From G965220205 sp965220205 (GTDB taxonomy: Bacteria > Chloroflexota > Dehalococcoidia > Lucifugimonadales > Australimonadaceae): DNA of 64,000 nucleotides. The notes under the pieces are model-generated. The model saw nothing but the letters and a program-made list of their open reading frames with translations, did not search any database and had not been told where the DNA came from. The stretch spans positions 434,001 through 498,000 of the forward strand of contig OZ244812.1 in the NCBI GenBank assembly GCA_965220205.1, written 5' to 3'. This document shows, one piece after another, positions 39,147 through 47,970 of this stretch; the stretch's first letter is position 1, and each line of letters opens with the position of its first letter. A program made the position numbers and the translations under genes.

Positions 39147-41003
39147 ATGGCCCTCTCTTTCGCCGAACGGCTGACGCGCGGGCCCTTGCTGTGCGATGGC
39201 GCGATGGGAACGCAGCTCTACGCGCGCGGAGTGCGGACGCGACCGTTGGAGCGGGCGAACCTCCTAGAGCCAGAGGTGGTGCGGTCGGTCCACCTGGACT
39301 ACCTGCGCGCGGGCGCGGAGTTGGTCCAGACGAACACGTTCGGGGCCAACGCCGCGCGCCTCGGCGAGGCAGGGTACGCCGACGAGGTCGACGCCATCAA
39401 CGCCGCGGGCGTTGCCCTGGCGCTGGAGGCGCGACGGCTGAGCGGTCAGCAGGTGTGGATTGCAGGCGCCATGGGTCCGCTCGGGCGAGGCCCCGTGCCC
39501 TTCGGCGCGCTGGGCTCCGGCGCCGGACGCAACGCCTTCGCACAGCAGGCGGCGGCCCTGGAAGCGGCGGGGGTGGACCTACTCGTGCTCGAGACGTTCC
39601 CGTCGCTGGCGGAACTGCGCCTAGCGCTCGACGCGGTCGGCTCGGTGTCGGCGCTGCCGGTCGTGGCGGAGATGACGTTCACGGAGGAGGACGTGTCGCC
39701 GGCCGGGGACACGCCCGAGGAGATCGCGGCGTTCCTCGCCGATCGCAGAGTAGCGGCGTTCGGCGCCAACTGCAGCGTCGGGCCCGAAGTCGTGAGCCGT
39801 GTAGTCGAGCGTATGTCGCTGGTCTCCCGCCTCCCGCTCGTCGGGCGGCCGAACGCGGGACTTCCGTCGTACGTCGATGGGCGCCTGACGTATGCGGCGG
39901 AGCCCGGCTACTTCTCGGAGACGGCGCGGCACATGGTCGGCGGCGGAGCGGTGCTCGTGGGGGGTTGTTGCGGCACGACGCCGGAGTTCATCGCGCAGGC
40001 GCGGGACTCGCTGCGAGGGGCGGTCCCCGGACGCGCCCGGCAGGCGCCGGTGCGCGAACGGCCGGACCCTGCACGGGAGCGGCCCGCCCTCCGGCCGGTC
40101 CCGACGGGACTCGCCGAGAGCATCGACCGCGGCGACTTTGTGGTGACGGTGGAGCTATCGCCGCCGCGAGGGTTCGACATCAGCGGAACGCTGGAGAAGC
40201 TTCGCGGCATCGCCGGGCGGGTGAACGCGGTCAACGTGGCGGACAGCCCGAGGGCGCAGGGGCGAATGGCCGCGCTGGCGACGTGCAGCCTGGTGCAATC
40301 GCGGCTGGGCGTCGAGACGATCATGCATATGGCGATCCGGCACCGGAATCTGCTGGCGCTGCACTCGGACTTGCTCGGCGCTCACGCGCTGGGGGTGCGC
40401 AATGTGTTCACGGTGATGGGCGACGTGCCGCTGACGGGCGACTACCCACAGGCTACGCCCCTGGCGGACGTGACGACGTCGGGGCTGATCCGGCTCATAT
40501 CGGGCTTCAATCAGGGGGTCGACGCGGGCGGACGCCCGATCGACGAGCCGACGTCGTTCTTCATCGGCGGCGCGCTGAATCTCGGCGCGGCTGATCTCGA
40601 TCGGGAGTTGCGCGTACTGGAACGAAAGGTGGAGGCCGGCGCTCGTTTCTTGCTGACGCAGCCGGTCTACGATCCCGAGGCGGTGCAGCGGGTGTCGTCG
40701 CGCCTCGGCGGCTTTCCGCTCCCGGTGCTGCTGGCGGTGTTGCCGCTCCGGAGCCTGCGCCACGCGCGCTTCCTGCATCACGAGGTGCCGGGAATCACGA
40801 TCCCGAACAGCGTGTTCGAGCGGCTCGAGCGCGCGGGCGCGGACGCGGCTGAGGAAGGGATCGCGATGAGCCAGGAGCTGCTGGACGCGGTGCACGGACT
40901 GGTCGCGGGGGTGTACTTCATCCCGCCGTTCGGCCGTTATCAGGTGGTCAACGAGACCCTCGACGGTCTGGACTTCCTGCCGGGGCAAGCCCGCCGGGCG
41001 TAG
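39147..41003 (+). CDS. Bifunctional homocysteine S-methyltransferase / methylene-THF reductase
   Basis: A 618-residue fused one-carbon enzyme like YitJ. Residues 1-290 are a zinc-dependent homocysteine methyltransferase: LLCDGAMGTQLYARG, QTNTFGANAARL, FGANCSVGPE and the zinc Cys pair GGCCGTTP near residue 272. Residues about 325-618 are MetF-like: VVTVELSPPRGFD, VNVADSPRAQGRMA, FTVMGDVPLTGDYP and FLLTQPVYDPEAV. It could pass methyl groups from methylene-THF to homocysteine. Length is normal for the fusion. Confidence 0.92.
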   Translation: MALSFAERLTRGPLLCDGAMGTQLYARGVRTRPLERANLLEPEVVRSVHLDYLRAGAELVQTNTFGANAARLGEAGYADEVDAINAAGVALALEARRLSGQQVWIAGAMGPLGRGPVPFGALGSGAGRNAFAQQAAALEAAGVDLLVLETFPSLAELRLALDAVGSVSALPVVAEMTFTEEDVSPAGDTPEEIAAFLADRRVAAFGANCSVGPEVVSRVVERMSLVSRLPLVGRPNAGLPSYVDGRLTYAAEPGYFSETARHMVGGGAVLVGGCCGTTPEFIAQARDSLRGAVPGRARQAPVRERPDPARERPALRPVPTGLAESIDRGDFVVTVELSPPRGFDISGTLEKLRGIAGRVNAVNVADSPRAQGRMAALATCSLVQSRLGVETIMHMAIRHRNLLALHSDLLGAHALGVRNVFTVMGDVPLTGDYPQATPLADVTTSGLIRLISGFNQGVDAGGRPIDEPTSFFIGGALNLGAADLDRELRVLERKVEAGARFLLTQPVYDPEAVQRVSSRLGGFPLPVLLAVLPLRSLRHARFLHHEVPGITIPNSVFERLERAGADAAEEGIAMSQELLDAVHGLVAGVYFIPPFGRYQVVNETLDGLDFLPGQARRA

Positions 41004-41012
41004 GCGGCACGC

Positions 41013-41018
41013 TATACT
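41013..41018 (+). promoter_or_regulatory. -10 element of tRNA-Ala
   Basis: TATACT 14 bases before the mature tRNA start. Confidence 0.45.
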
Positions 41019-41032
41019 GCCTTGATGGCTGT

Positions 41033-41108
41033 GGGGCCGTAGCTCAGTCGGGAGAGCACCTGCTTTGCAAGCAGGGGGTCAGGGGTTCGAATCCCCTCGG
41101 CTCCACCA
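41033..41108 (+). tRNA. tRNA-Ala (anticodon TGC)
   Basis: Acceptor GGGGCCG pairs with CGGCTCC, anticodon loop TTTGCAA (TGC), T arm AGGGG-TTCGAAT-CCCCT, discriminator A, CCA encoded. Confidence 0.96.
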
Positions 41109-41588
41109 GTTACGCCTAAGACCTTCGGGGACTCGAACTTGTCCGATGAGTCCAGCTCGAGCTGGGCGGATCTCCATCAGTCATGATCAGATGGTCGAAG
41201 CGCACACCCCAATGCAGGCATTCAACTAGGGGCACATCCACTCAGTATTGTCGTATCGTCGCGTTCACTCATTGCGGCCTCTTGCCCGTCCACACGAAGA
41301 GGCTCGAACCCCCGGGAGGATCGCTGTGGCAAGGATCACAGAGAGCCCAGCCACATTTCGAAGATGGTTCCACCTACCATCCCCTTAGGCCCACCAGCCG
41401 AGCCCCGAACTTCATCAGCCGACATTTAGGTGCTGTCGCCGGCCGGGAACCCTAGGTCTACCGCCCACGAATACCGCAATTTTTCGTTGCTATTGTCCAA
41501 CCGGCATGAATGGATCAGGTTAGGCAATAGCAACTACTCCCTATGCAGCGAACATGTGCGCGGCTGGGCCTAGGAAGCGTGGCGGGAA
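41109..41588. other. Non-coding gap after tRNA-Ala
   Basis: No gene is supported in these 480 bases. A tRNA 3' end on one side and the surface-protein island on the other make it the island's edge. It contains the first copy of a 50-base repeat (41439-41486). Confidence 0.55.
41439..41486. repeat. 50-base direct repeat, copy 1
   Basis: CCGGGAACCCTAGGTCTACC and the following GAATACCG-N5-TTTTCG match 47806-47856 with few differences. The two copies enclose the AT-hook gene and the LRR operon. Confidence 0.6.
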
Positions 41589-41882
41589 CTACGCGGCCGG
41601 GTTCTTGCGGGGCCAGCCGCGGCGCGGGGCCTCCGGCGCCCAGAAGTAGACGGCGTTGGCAGAACGGCGGACCTCCAGTTCCTTGCCCAGTGCTTCAGCC
41701 GCCGCGGTCAGCCTGCGCCGGAGTGCCTGGGTCGTCTCGCCGGCTCCGGGCTCCAGCTTCCCCGCCTCTCCGGGGGCTAAGATCTGGATGTACCCGATGT
41801 ACTCCTGCAGCAACGCCGCGCGCTGGCCGGTTGCGCTGTTCGCACGGGCCTCGTTCAGCGGAATGGTGTCAAACGTGGGCAT
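41589..41882 (-). CDS. Small protein with C-terminal AT-hook-like motif
   Basis: A 97-residue protein (MPTFDTIPLNEARANSATGQ ...). The middle is helical (TTQALRRRLTAAAEALGKEL), and after VYFWAPEA it ends RRGWPRKNPAA, close to the AT-hook core RGRPRK, so it may bind DNA. ATG 41882 follows a perfect AAGGAGGT. Two degraded relatives are in the window (39012-39110 and 47086-47238), the latter with a true RRGRPRK. Function unknown; a small chromatin-like or regulatory protein is a guess. Confidence 0.65.
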   Translation of the reverse strand: MPTFDTIPLNEARANSATGQRAALLQEYIGYIQILAPGEAGKLEPGAGETTQALRRRLTAAAEALGKELEVRRSANAVYFWAPEAPRRGWPRKNPAA

Positions 41883-42187
41883 TCCGTCTACCTCCTTGTA
41901 CGAGCGGCCAGACTGGCCATTCGCCTGTCGGCGGCCAGCATAACACCCTGATCGGCAGCAGCGTCTTCCTGCTGCTCTCGGACGTGGCCTCCGGTCTGCC
42001 GTGCTACAAAGGAGCAGACGCTGCTGTCGACCATGGACCGGGACCGAATGCGATGGGCCACGCCCAGAGGAGGCTTGCAACGGAGTGTTCAACGCCTTAC
42101 GGGTCCCCTAACGACAAACGCTCTTCAGAAGAATTGGACCGGGAGAGGGCGAGCTGCCCGGCCTCAACCCACCTCTGTGATTGGGAT
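41883..42187. other. Non-coding gap of 305 bases
   Basis: It holds the ribosome site and presumably the promoter of the AT-hook gene and the 3' trailer of the Pro/Thr-repeat membrane protein. I see no further feature. Confidence 0.4.
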
Positions 42188-42958
42188 TCACCGCCAGAAG
42201 CGGGTGGAGACGACGACTATCGCCAGGAGAGCCCCGGCGCCCAGCAGAGCGATCAACCATATGAGCGGGCCTTCTTCAGGTTCCGAGGTCGGAGGCGGTG
42301 GCGGGGCAACCGACCGAGACCTAGTGGGAGTAGGCTCCGGCGCTGCTGTGGGAGTGGGGATGGCGGTCGCGGGCTCCGGCGTGGGCGTGGCTGTAGGCTC
42401 TGGTGTTGGCGTGGCCGTTGGCTCCGGCGTCGGGGTAGGTGTGGGCTCGGGTGTGGGCGTCGCAGTAGGCTCCGGCGTGGCCGTCGGCTCCGGCGTTGGC
42501 GTGGGCGTAGCAGTGGGCTCCGGCGTAGGCGTGGGTTCGGGGCCGACCCTGATGCTGGAATCGCCGCCGACCGCTTGTTCGACCAAGCGCGAGTCGAGGA
42601 GAACCCCGGAGAAGGAGTGGGGACCCTCCGCGCTGGGAGCGGCGACCGTATACGTGAAGCGCTCGTCCCCTAGCAGCGTGAAGGCGACGGTCTGGCCCTC
42701 GACCGCCACCGCTGCCTCGGACAGGTCGGAGCCTTCGTAGCTGAACCCAGACGGCAGCGTCTCCACGACCTGGCCGAAGCCTCCGTAGTCGCTGACGGCG
42801 ATCGTCACCTCGAGCCTGCCGCCCGGAAGCACCCATGGCGCGGAGAAGGACCGCACGGCGCTGTGCGACGTGGCGTCCACGGGAGCAGGATGCCATAGCC
42901 CCACGATTCCCAAGGCTGCTCCGGCAGCCGCCAACACCGCCAACGCTTTCCTGATCAA
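42188..42958 (-). CDS. Exported Pro/Thr-repeat membrane-anchored protein, copy 1
   Basis: A 256-residue surface protein. It starts with TTG at 42958, after AAGGAG. A signal peptide (IRKALAVLAAAGAALGIVGL, cleaved near VDATS) is followed by a domain of about 110 residues (SFSAPWVLPGGRLEVTI, ETLPSGFSYEGSDLSEAAV), then some 15 TPEPTATP-like repeats, and a C-terminal membrane helix ending TRFWR. It lies 46 bases behind the LRR adhesin gene. The close paralogue at 47971-48765 lies 48 bases behind the giant adhesin. A role in anchoring or processing the adhesin is inference. Confidence 0.75.
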   Translation of the reverse strand: MIRKALAVLAAAGAALGIVGLWHPAPVDATSHSAVRSFSAPWVLPGGRLEVTIAVSDYGGFGQVVETLPSGFSYEGSDLSEAAVAVEGQTVAFTLLGDERFTYTVAAPSAEGPHSFSGVLLDSRLVEQAVGGDSSIRVGPEPTPTPEPTATPTPTPEPTATPEPTATPTPEPTPTPTPEPTATPTPEPTATPTPEPATAIPTPTAAPEPTPTRSRSVAPPPPPTSEPEEGPLIWLIALLGAGALLAIVVVSTRFWR

Positions 42959-43004
42959 AGCTCGCTCCTTGCTCACTGCCGTTCTACTCCCCCAGCCCAC
43001 CGGA

Positions 43005-46000
43005 TCAGCCGGCGAAGTAGAGCTGGAGGATCTCTATCGCCTCTTCGCGGGTGATGCCGCCGCTGAAGTAATCAGCGAGAGCCGCGATGGCCTCGTCCCG
43101 GTCTATCGCCTCGTTGCCGTCCGCGTCATAGGCGTCGCCCAACGGACTGCCCAAGCCCACGTCGGTCACCGTGATGGTCACCGTGACGGTCGTGCTTGCG
43201 CCTGATGAGTCCGTAGCAGTGACGGTCACCTCGTAAACGTTCTTGTCCGCCTCGTAGTCCAGCGTCGTCCCGTCGCCCACCCTGATCTGTCCTGTGCCTT
43301 CGTCGATGGCGAAGAGGTCCGCGTCGGCGCCGCCGAGCGCGTAGGTCAACGCGCCCTCCTCGGCGTCCGTGGCGGCGATCGCAGCGCCCACGGCCTCCCC
43401 CGCGCCCGTGTTCTCCGCCACGCTCCGCTCCATCGCGCCGTTCAGCTCCCTGCCGGAGTCGAGGTCCGTAGCGGTGAACTCAGGCGGGGCGTTCGACGGG
43501 ACAGGAGCGGCCGTTGCCGCCTGCGCGCTCTTGCGCGGCACGTGCGCGTCCATGTAGGAGGCCGTCGCCCGCAGGTAGCTGCCCCTATCGGCGTCGACCG
43601 GGGTGTAGGAGGCCAACGCCGCTCCGCCGATGGTCGTCCACGCGGTCTGGTCCATAGAGCGCGCCCACGACCAGACGACGCGGTCGAGGCCGCCGTCGGG
43701 GTCGGTCAGGGATGCGGTGATCGCGACCCCGACATCGGGCTCCGAGGAGGACAGGGCGACTGTCCCTCCCTCGTCCTCGTTGGTCACCGTGATGGTCACG
43801 GTGATGTAATCGTCGTTGCTGTTGCTGCCTCCGCCGGATGAGCTCTTGCCGTCGGAGACCGCCACGATGACGGAGTAGCTGGCCTCAGTCTCGTAGTCGA
43901 GGGCGGCTTTGGTCAGCAGTTGGCCGGAGGACGAGTCGATGTCGAAGAGACCGGCGGCGACCCCGCGCAGGGAGTAGGTCAGCGTGTCGTCCTCCCGGTC
44001 CCGGGCGGTGACCGGCTCGCCGATGTTGACGCCCGCAGGCGTGTTCTCGGCTACCGAGCGGGCAGTCCTGTCGCCTTCCGTGAACTCAGGCGACCGGTTC
44101 ACAGGCGCGCCGCCACCGCCGCCACCGCCGCTCCTTGGCGGCGGCGGCGGCCGCCTATCGTCGTCGACCACTGTCACCGCGACCACCGCCGTGACGCCGG
44201 TGTAGTCCGCACCGCTCGTCGTGTGCGTCAGCGTCACAGAGTCGTTGTTCGCGTCGATATCCTGCGTCGCCCGGACTGTCACCGTCTGAGCAGTGTTCCA
44301 GGTCGTATCCGTGAAGGTCAGGGGGGTTGGAGACACCGTCACTTCCGTGTTGTCGGAACTGATGGCCACCATCACGTTGCCGGAGGGTTGCGTGCCCAGT
44401 GCCACCGTATACATGCCGGAGCCGCCTTCGGCGACCGTCAGCGACGTGGTTGAAACCGTCACACTCGGATCCCGGGTGAGCAGGGTCGTAAGGCTGGTCA
44501 GCTTGGCTCGGAGATCCGTCTCAGTCGGCGGCGTGGTGAACCTGTTGCGCCGGATGTCCAGGGTGGTGAGGGTCGTGGCGAACGGATCGAAGCGGTCGAG
44601 GTCAAGCGCAGTCAGGGAATTGCCGGAGAGATCCAATGTTTGTAGTTTGGTGAGGCCGTCGAAAATGTCCGCTTCGAGCGTTGCGAGGGCGTTGTCGGAG
44701 AGGTCAAGCACTTCCAGATTGCTGAGGCCGCCGAAGATGTCGGCGTCGAGCGTTTCGATGGCGTTGTAGCCCAAATCCAGCCTTTTCAGATTGGCGAGGC
44801 CGTCGAAGATGTCCGCGTCGAGCATTTTGATGGCGTTGTCGGAGAGGTAAAGCTCTTCAAGGGCGGCGAGGCCGTCGAAGATGTCGGCGTCGAGTGTTCC
44901 GATGGCGTTGTAGCTGAGCTCAAGCACTTCCAGATTGGTGAGGCCGTCGAAGATATCCTCGTCGAGCGTTGTGATGGGGGTGCCGGAGATCTCAAGCACT
45001 TTCAGATTGGCGAGGCCGTCGAAGATGTCCGCGTCGAGCATTGTGATGGCGTTGTTGCCGAAGCGAAGGATGTTCAGATTGGTGGGGCCGTCGAAAATAT
45101 CTTCGTTGAGCATTGTGATGGAGTTGCTACGGAAGCGGAGGTCTGTCAGATTAGTGAGGCCGTCGAAGATATCCGCGTCGAGCGTTGCGATGGCGTTGCC
45201 GGAGAGGGAAAGCAGTTCCAGATTGGTGAGGCCGTCGAAAATATCCGCGTCGAGCATTGTGATGGCGTTGTTGTCGAAACTGAGGGTTTCCAGATTGGTG
45301 AGGCCGTCGAAGATGTCGGCGTCGAACGTTGTGATAGCGGTGCCAGAGACCTCAAGCATTTTCAGATTGGTGAGGCCGTCGAAGATATCCGCATCGAGCA
45401 TTGTGATGGCAGTGTTGCCGAAGGTGAGGATTTCCAGATTGGTGAGGCCGTCGAAGATGTCCGCGTCGAGCGTTTCGATGGAGTTGCCGTAGAGGTTAAG
45501 CTCTTCTAGGGCGGTGAGGCTGTCGAACATGTCCGCGTCGAGCGTTTCGATGGAGTTGCCGTAGAGGTTAAGCAGTTCCAGATTGGTGAGGCCGTCGAAG
45601 ATGTCCGCGTCCAGTGTTGTGATGGCGGTGTCGGAGAGTTCAAGCTCTTTCAGATTGGTGAGGCCGTCGAAGATGTTCGCGTCGAGCATTGTGATGGCGG
45701 TGTTGCCGAAGGTGAGGATTTCCAGATTGATGAGGCCGTCGAAGATGTCTGAGTCGAGCGTTTCGATAGCGTTGCCGGAGAGTTCAAGCTCTTTCAGATT
45801 GGTGAGGCCGTCGAAGATGTCCGCGTCGAGCGTTTCGATGGCGTTGCCGGAGAGGTAAAGCAGTTCCAGATTGGTGAGGCCGTCGAAGATGTTCGCGTCG
45901 AGCATTGTGATGGGGTTGCTGCGGAAGCGGAGGTCCTTCAGATTGGTGAGGCCGTCGAAGATGTCCGCGTCGAGCGTTTCGATGGCGTTGTAGCCGAAAG

Positions 46001-47117
46001 TGAGCCTTTCCAGATTGGTGAGGCCGTCGAAGATGTCCGCGTCGAGCGTTGTGATGGCGGTGCCGGCGAGCTCAAGTCCTTCCAGATTGGTGAGGCCCTC
46101 GAAGATGTCTGCGTCGAGCATTGTGATGGCGTTGTTGCCGAAGGTGAGGATTTCCAGATTGGTGAGGCCGTCGAAGATGTCCGCGTCGAGTGTTTCGATG
46201 GCGTTGCTGCGGAAGCGGAGGTCCTTCAGATTGGTGAGGCCGTCGAAGATGTCCGCGTCGAGCGTTGTGATGGAGTTGCTGCGGAGGGTGAGGATTTCCA
46301 GATTGGTGAGGCCGTCGAAGATGTCGGCGTCGAGTGTTTCGATGGCGTTGCTGCGGAAGCTGAGGTCTTTCAGATTGGTGAGGCCGTCGAAGATGTCCGC
46401 ATTGAGCGTTGTGATGGAGTTGCTGCGGAAGGTGAGGATTTCCAGATTGGTGAGGCCGTCGAAGATGTCCGCGTCGAGTGTTTCGATGGCGTTGAAGCCG
46501 AAATCGAGCCCTTCCAGATTGGTGAGGCCGTCGAAGATGTCCGCGTCGAGCGTTGTGATGGCGTTGTGGTCGAAGTCGAGCCTATCCAGGGCGGTGAGGC
46601 CGTCGAAGATGTCCGCGTCGAGCGTTTCGATGGCGTTGTTGTCGAAGCTGAGGGTTTCCAGATTGGCGAGGCCGTCGAAGGCATCCACGTGGATCGTTGC
46701 GATCTTGTTCCGGGGCAATAGGAGATCCGTCAGGGTGCCGGTCACTTCGCTGAAGGCGTTCGCGGGCACGGTGGTCAGATGTGGCGAATCCGTGATATCC
46801 AGCTCGGACAACCCCGTGAGCCCCGCGAAATCGCTGGAGACGATGCTGGCGCTGCTGTAACCGGTGATGGCCAAGTGAGTGATACCGGCGAGTTGCGTGT
46901 CTGTGATTGCCGAGCACGTGGCGCCGGACACTTCAGCGAGGATTGCCGCCTGAACCTCGGCAGTGCGTGAGCAGATGTCGGTGACGATCTGCTGCCGGGG
47001 CGCCGCCGACACAGTGCCGGTGGCGAATACAATCAGAGCCAGCATCGCTATGGTGGCGACATGGCTCAGTCTCGGAGAAACGCGACTACTCGACCGGGTT
47101 CTTGCGAGGCCTGCCAC
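43005..47117 (-). CDS. Leucine-rich-repeat surface adhesin with cadherin-like C-terminus
   Basis: A 1370-residue exported protein. A signal segment (IAMLALIVFATGTVSAAP) is followed by about 30 LRRs, 28 of them near-identical 24-residue units such as AIETLDADIFDGLTNLEIL (residues 162-833). Then come a Calx-beta-like domain (VSTTSLTVAEGGSGMYTVAL), a Pro/Gly linker, two cadherin-like repeats (RSVAENTPAGVNIGEPVTA; RSVAENTGAGEAVGAAIAA) separated by an Ig-like unit, and an EF-hand/dockerin-like tail, YDADGNEAIDRDE, ending EILQLYFAG. GTG 47117 follows GGGAGGGAGGG. It probably binds surfaces or cells. Confidence 0.82.
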   Translation of the reverse strand: MAGLARTRSSSRVSPRLSHVATIAMLALIVFATGTVSAAPRQQIVTDICSRTAEVQAAILAEVSGATCSAITDTQLAGITHLAITGYSSASIVSSDFAGLTGLSELDITDSPHLTTVPANAFSEVTGTLTDLLLPRNKIATIHVDAFDGLANLETLSFDNNAIETLDADIFDGLTALDRLDFDHNAITTLDADIFDGLTNLEGLDFGFNAIETLDADIFDGLTNLEILTFRSNSITTLNADIFDGLTNLKDLSFRSNAIETLDADIFDGLTNLEILTLRSNSITTLDADIFDGLTNLKDLRFRSNAIETLDADIFDGLTNLEILTFGNNAITMLDADIFEGLTNLEGLELAGTAITTLDADIFDGLTNLERLTFGYNAIETLDADIFDGLTNLKDLRFRSNPITMLDANIFDGLTNLELLYLSGNAIETLDADIFDGLTNLKELELSGNAIETLDSDIFDGLINLEILTFGNTAITMLDANIFDGLTNLKELELSDTAITTLDADIFDGLTNLELLNLYGNSIETLDADMFDSLTALEELNLYGNSIETLDADIFDGLTNLEILTFGNTAITMLDADIFDGLTNLKMLEVSGTAITTFDADIFDGLTNLETLSFDNNAITMLDADIFDGLTNLELLSLSGNAIATLDADIFDGLTNLTDLRFRSNSITMLNEDIFDGPTNLNILRFGNNAITMLDADIFDGLANLKVLEISGTPITTLDEDIFDGLTNLEVLELSYNAIGTLDADIFDGLAALEELYLSDNAIKMLDADIFDGLANLKRLDLGYNAIETLDADIFGGLSNLEVLDLSDNALATLEADIFDGLTKLQTLDLSGNSLTALDLDRFDPFATTLTTLDIRRNRFTTPPTETDLRAKLTSLTTLLTRDPSVTVSTTSLTVAEGGSGMYTVALGTQPSGNVMVAISSDNTEVTVSPTPLTFTDTTWNTAQTVTVRATQDIDANNDSVTLTHTTSGADYTGVTAVVAVTVVDDDRRPPPPPRSGGGGGGGAPVNRSPEFTEGDRTARSVAENTPAGVNIGEPVTARDREDDTLTYSLRGVAAGLFDIDSSSGQLLTKAALDYETEASYSVIVAVSDGKSSSGGGSNSNDDYITVTITVTNEDEGGTVALSSSEPDVGVAITASLTDPDGGLDRVVWSWARSMDQTAWTTIGGAALASYTPVDADRGSYLRATASYMDAHVPRKSAQAATAAPVPSNAPPEFTATDLDSGRELNGAMERSVAENTGAGEAVGAAIAATDAEEGALTYALGGADADLFAIDEGTGQIRVGDGTTLDYEADKNVYEVTVTATDSSGASTTVTVTITVTDVGLGSPLGDAYDADGNEAIDRDEAIAALADYFSGGITREEAIEILQLYFAG

Positions 47118-47238
47118 GACGCCCTCCCTCCCCTGCCCAGAAATACACGGCGCCGGCGGTGCGGCGGACTTCCAGTTCCTTCCTCAGCGCTGCCGCCGCA
47201 GCGCTTGAACTCCACAACCACCAACCGCCCTTACCCAT
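47086..47238 (-). pseudogene. Truncated AT-hook small protein gene
   Basis: A 50-codon open frame whose last 35 residues match the end of 41589-41882: ALRKELEVRRTAGAVYFW, then RRGRPRKNPVE and a stop. The N-terminal half of the family is missing and replaced by GKGGWWLWSSS. It overlaps the LRR gene's start by 32 bases and so may be translated as a leader. Confidence 0.55.
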
Positions 47239-47604
47239 CCAAGCCTAGGAGATCCAGGCGGCCTCAAGCGCGGTCGTCACGGAGGCCATCTCTATTCCAT
47301 TGACCGGTTTGTTGAAGACAAGCGAATGTCTCCCCACTAACGTTTGGGGTCCGCATACCCCATCGCTCGCCTGAGAAGGCGGACCCCAGCGCGACCGGCG
47401 CAGCGACGGTAGGGGCCGTCGTTTCGCCCGCCGTCTGTGGTGCATGGACTGCTCTGTCGAGCGCCATTAGGAATGCCTCCCTCACAGAGTCGGGATGAGC
47501 GGCGCGTGCCCCCCCTCCGCTGCCATCCAGTAGAGTGCAAGCCTGCGATTCCGCTGATCCCGTGATTCTTCGTACGCATGAAAAACAATAGAAAAGCTTC
47601 ATCG

Positions 47605-47703
47605 ATTTGGTAAGTGCCAAATCACACTTTCGCGGCAGCAATTTCGTTAGCTCTGAGAGAGTATGTTTCTGCAATTTTTCGCTCTCGCCGTCATAAACGA
47701 AAG
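47605..47703 (-). promoter_or_regulatory. Conserved leader block, copy before the LRR adhesin
   Basis: About 100 bases match 59356-59466, which precedes the giant adhesin. Shared words on the reverse strand: TTGCAGAAACA, AGCTAAC, and AAGTGTGATTTGGCACTT, whose ends AAGTG and CACTT (47612-47629) form an inverted repeat. It starts about 490 bases before the LRR start codon. Confidence 0.6.
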
Positions 47704-47805
47704 TGGCGCCAATCCTTCTCAGGGACGACCGCAATCTCCTCAGTGAAGACCGTCCCAATTGCTACTCCGGCACGAGCATGGCCAAGCCACCGGGCATCCG
47801 GCGCG

Positions 47806-47856
47806 CGGCCTGCCGGGAAACCCTAGGCCAACCGCCCGTGAATACCGTGGTTTTCG
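47806..47856. repeat. 50-base direct repeat, copy 2
   Basis: TGCCGGGAAACCCTAGGCC and GAATACCG-N2-GTTTTCG; partner of 41439-41486. Confidence 0.6.
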
Positions 47857-47970
47857 TAGCATTCTGGAACTAACTGCCCGCGAGTGACGCCCAAGTCGAG
47901 ACTGGCGTCTAGACTTTCTGTTCACAGACCGCAGTCCTATTCCTGATTGTTCCCTACCCCGGACCGTGGT

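Larger units (their letters stand above)
47239..47970. other. Non-coding gap upstream of the LRR adhesin
   Basis: It contains the conserved adhesin leader block (47605-47703) and the second 50-base repeat (47806-47856). A 164-codon frame across it is not convincing as a gene, because part of it lies in the leader block shared with the other adhesin. Confidence 0.5.

Noticed and set aside
44600..46680. CRISPR-like array in the LRR gene
   Set aside because: The regular 72-base period is a coding repeat; there are no distinct spacers or cas genes.
47605..47703. c-di-GMP or other known riboswitch
   Set aside because: The block does not show the conserved GEMM core or another aptamer I can recognise.
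47264..47758. A 164-codon frame upstream of the LRR gene
   Set aside because: It runs through the conserved leader block and has no protein-like conservation with the equivalent region before the giant adhesin.
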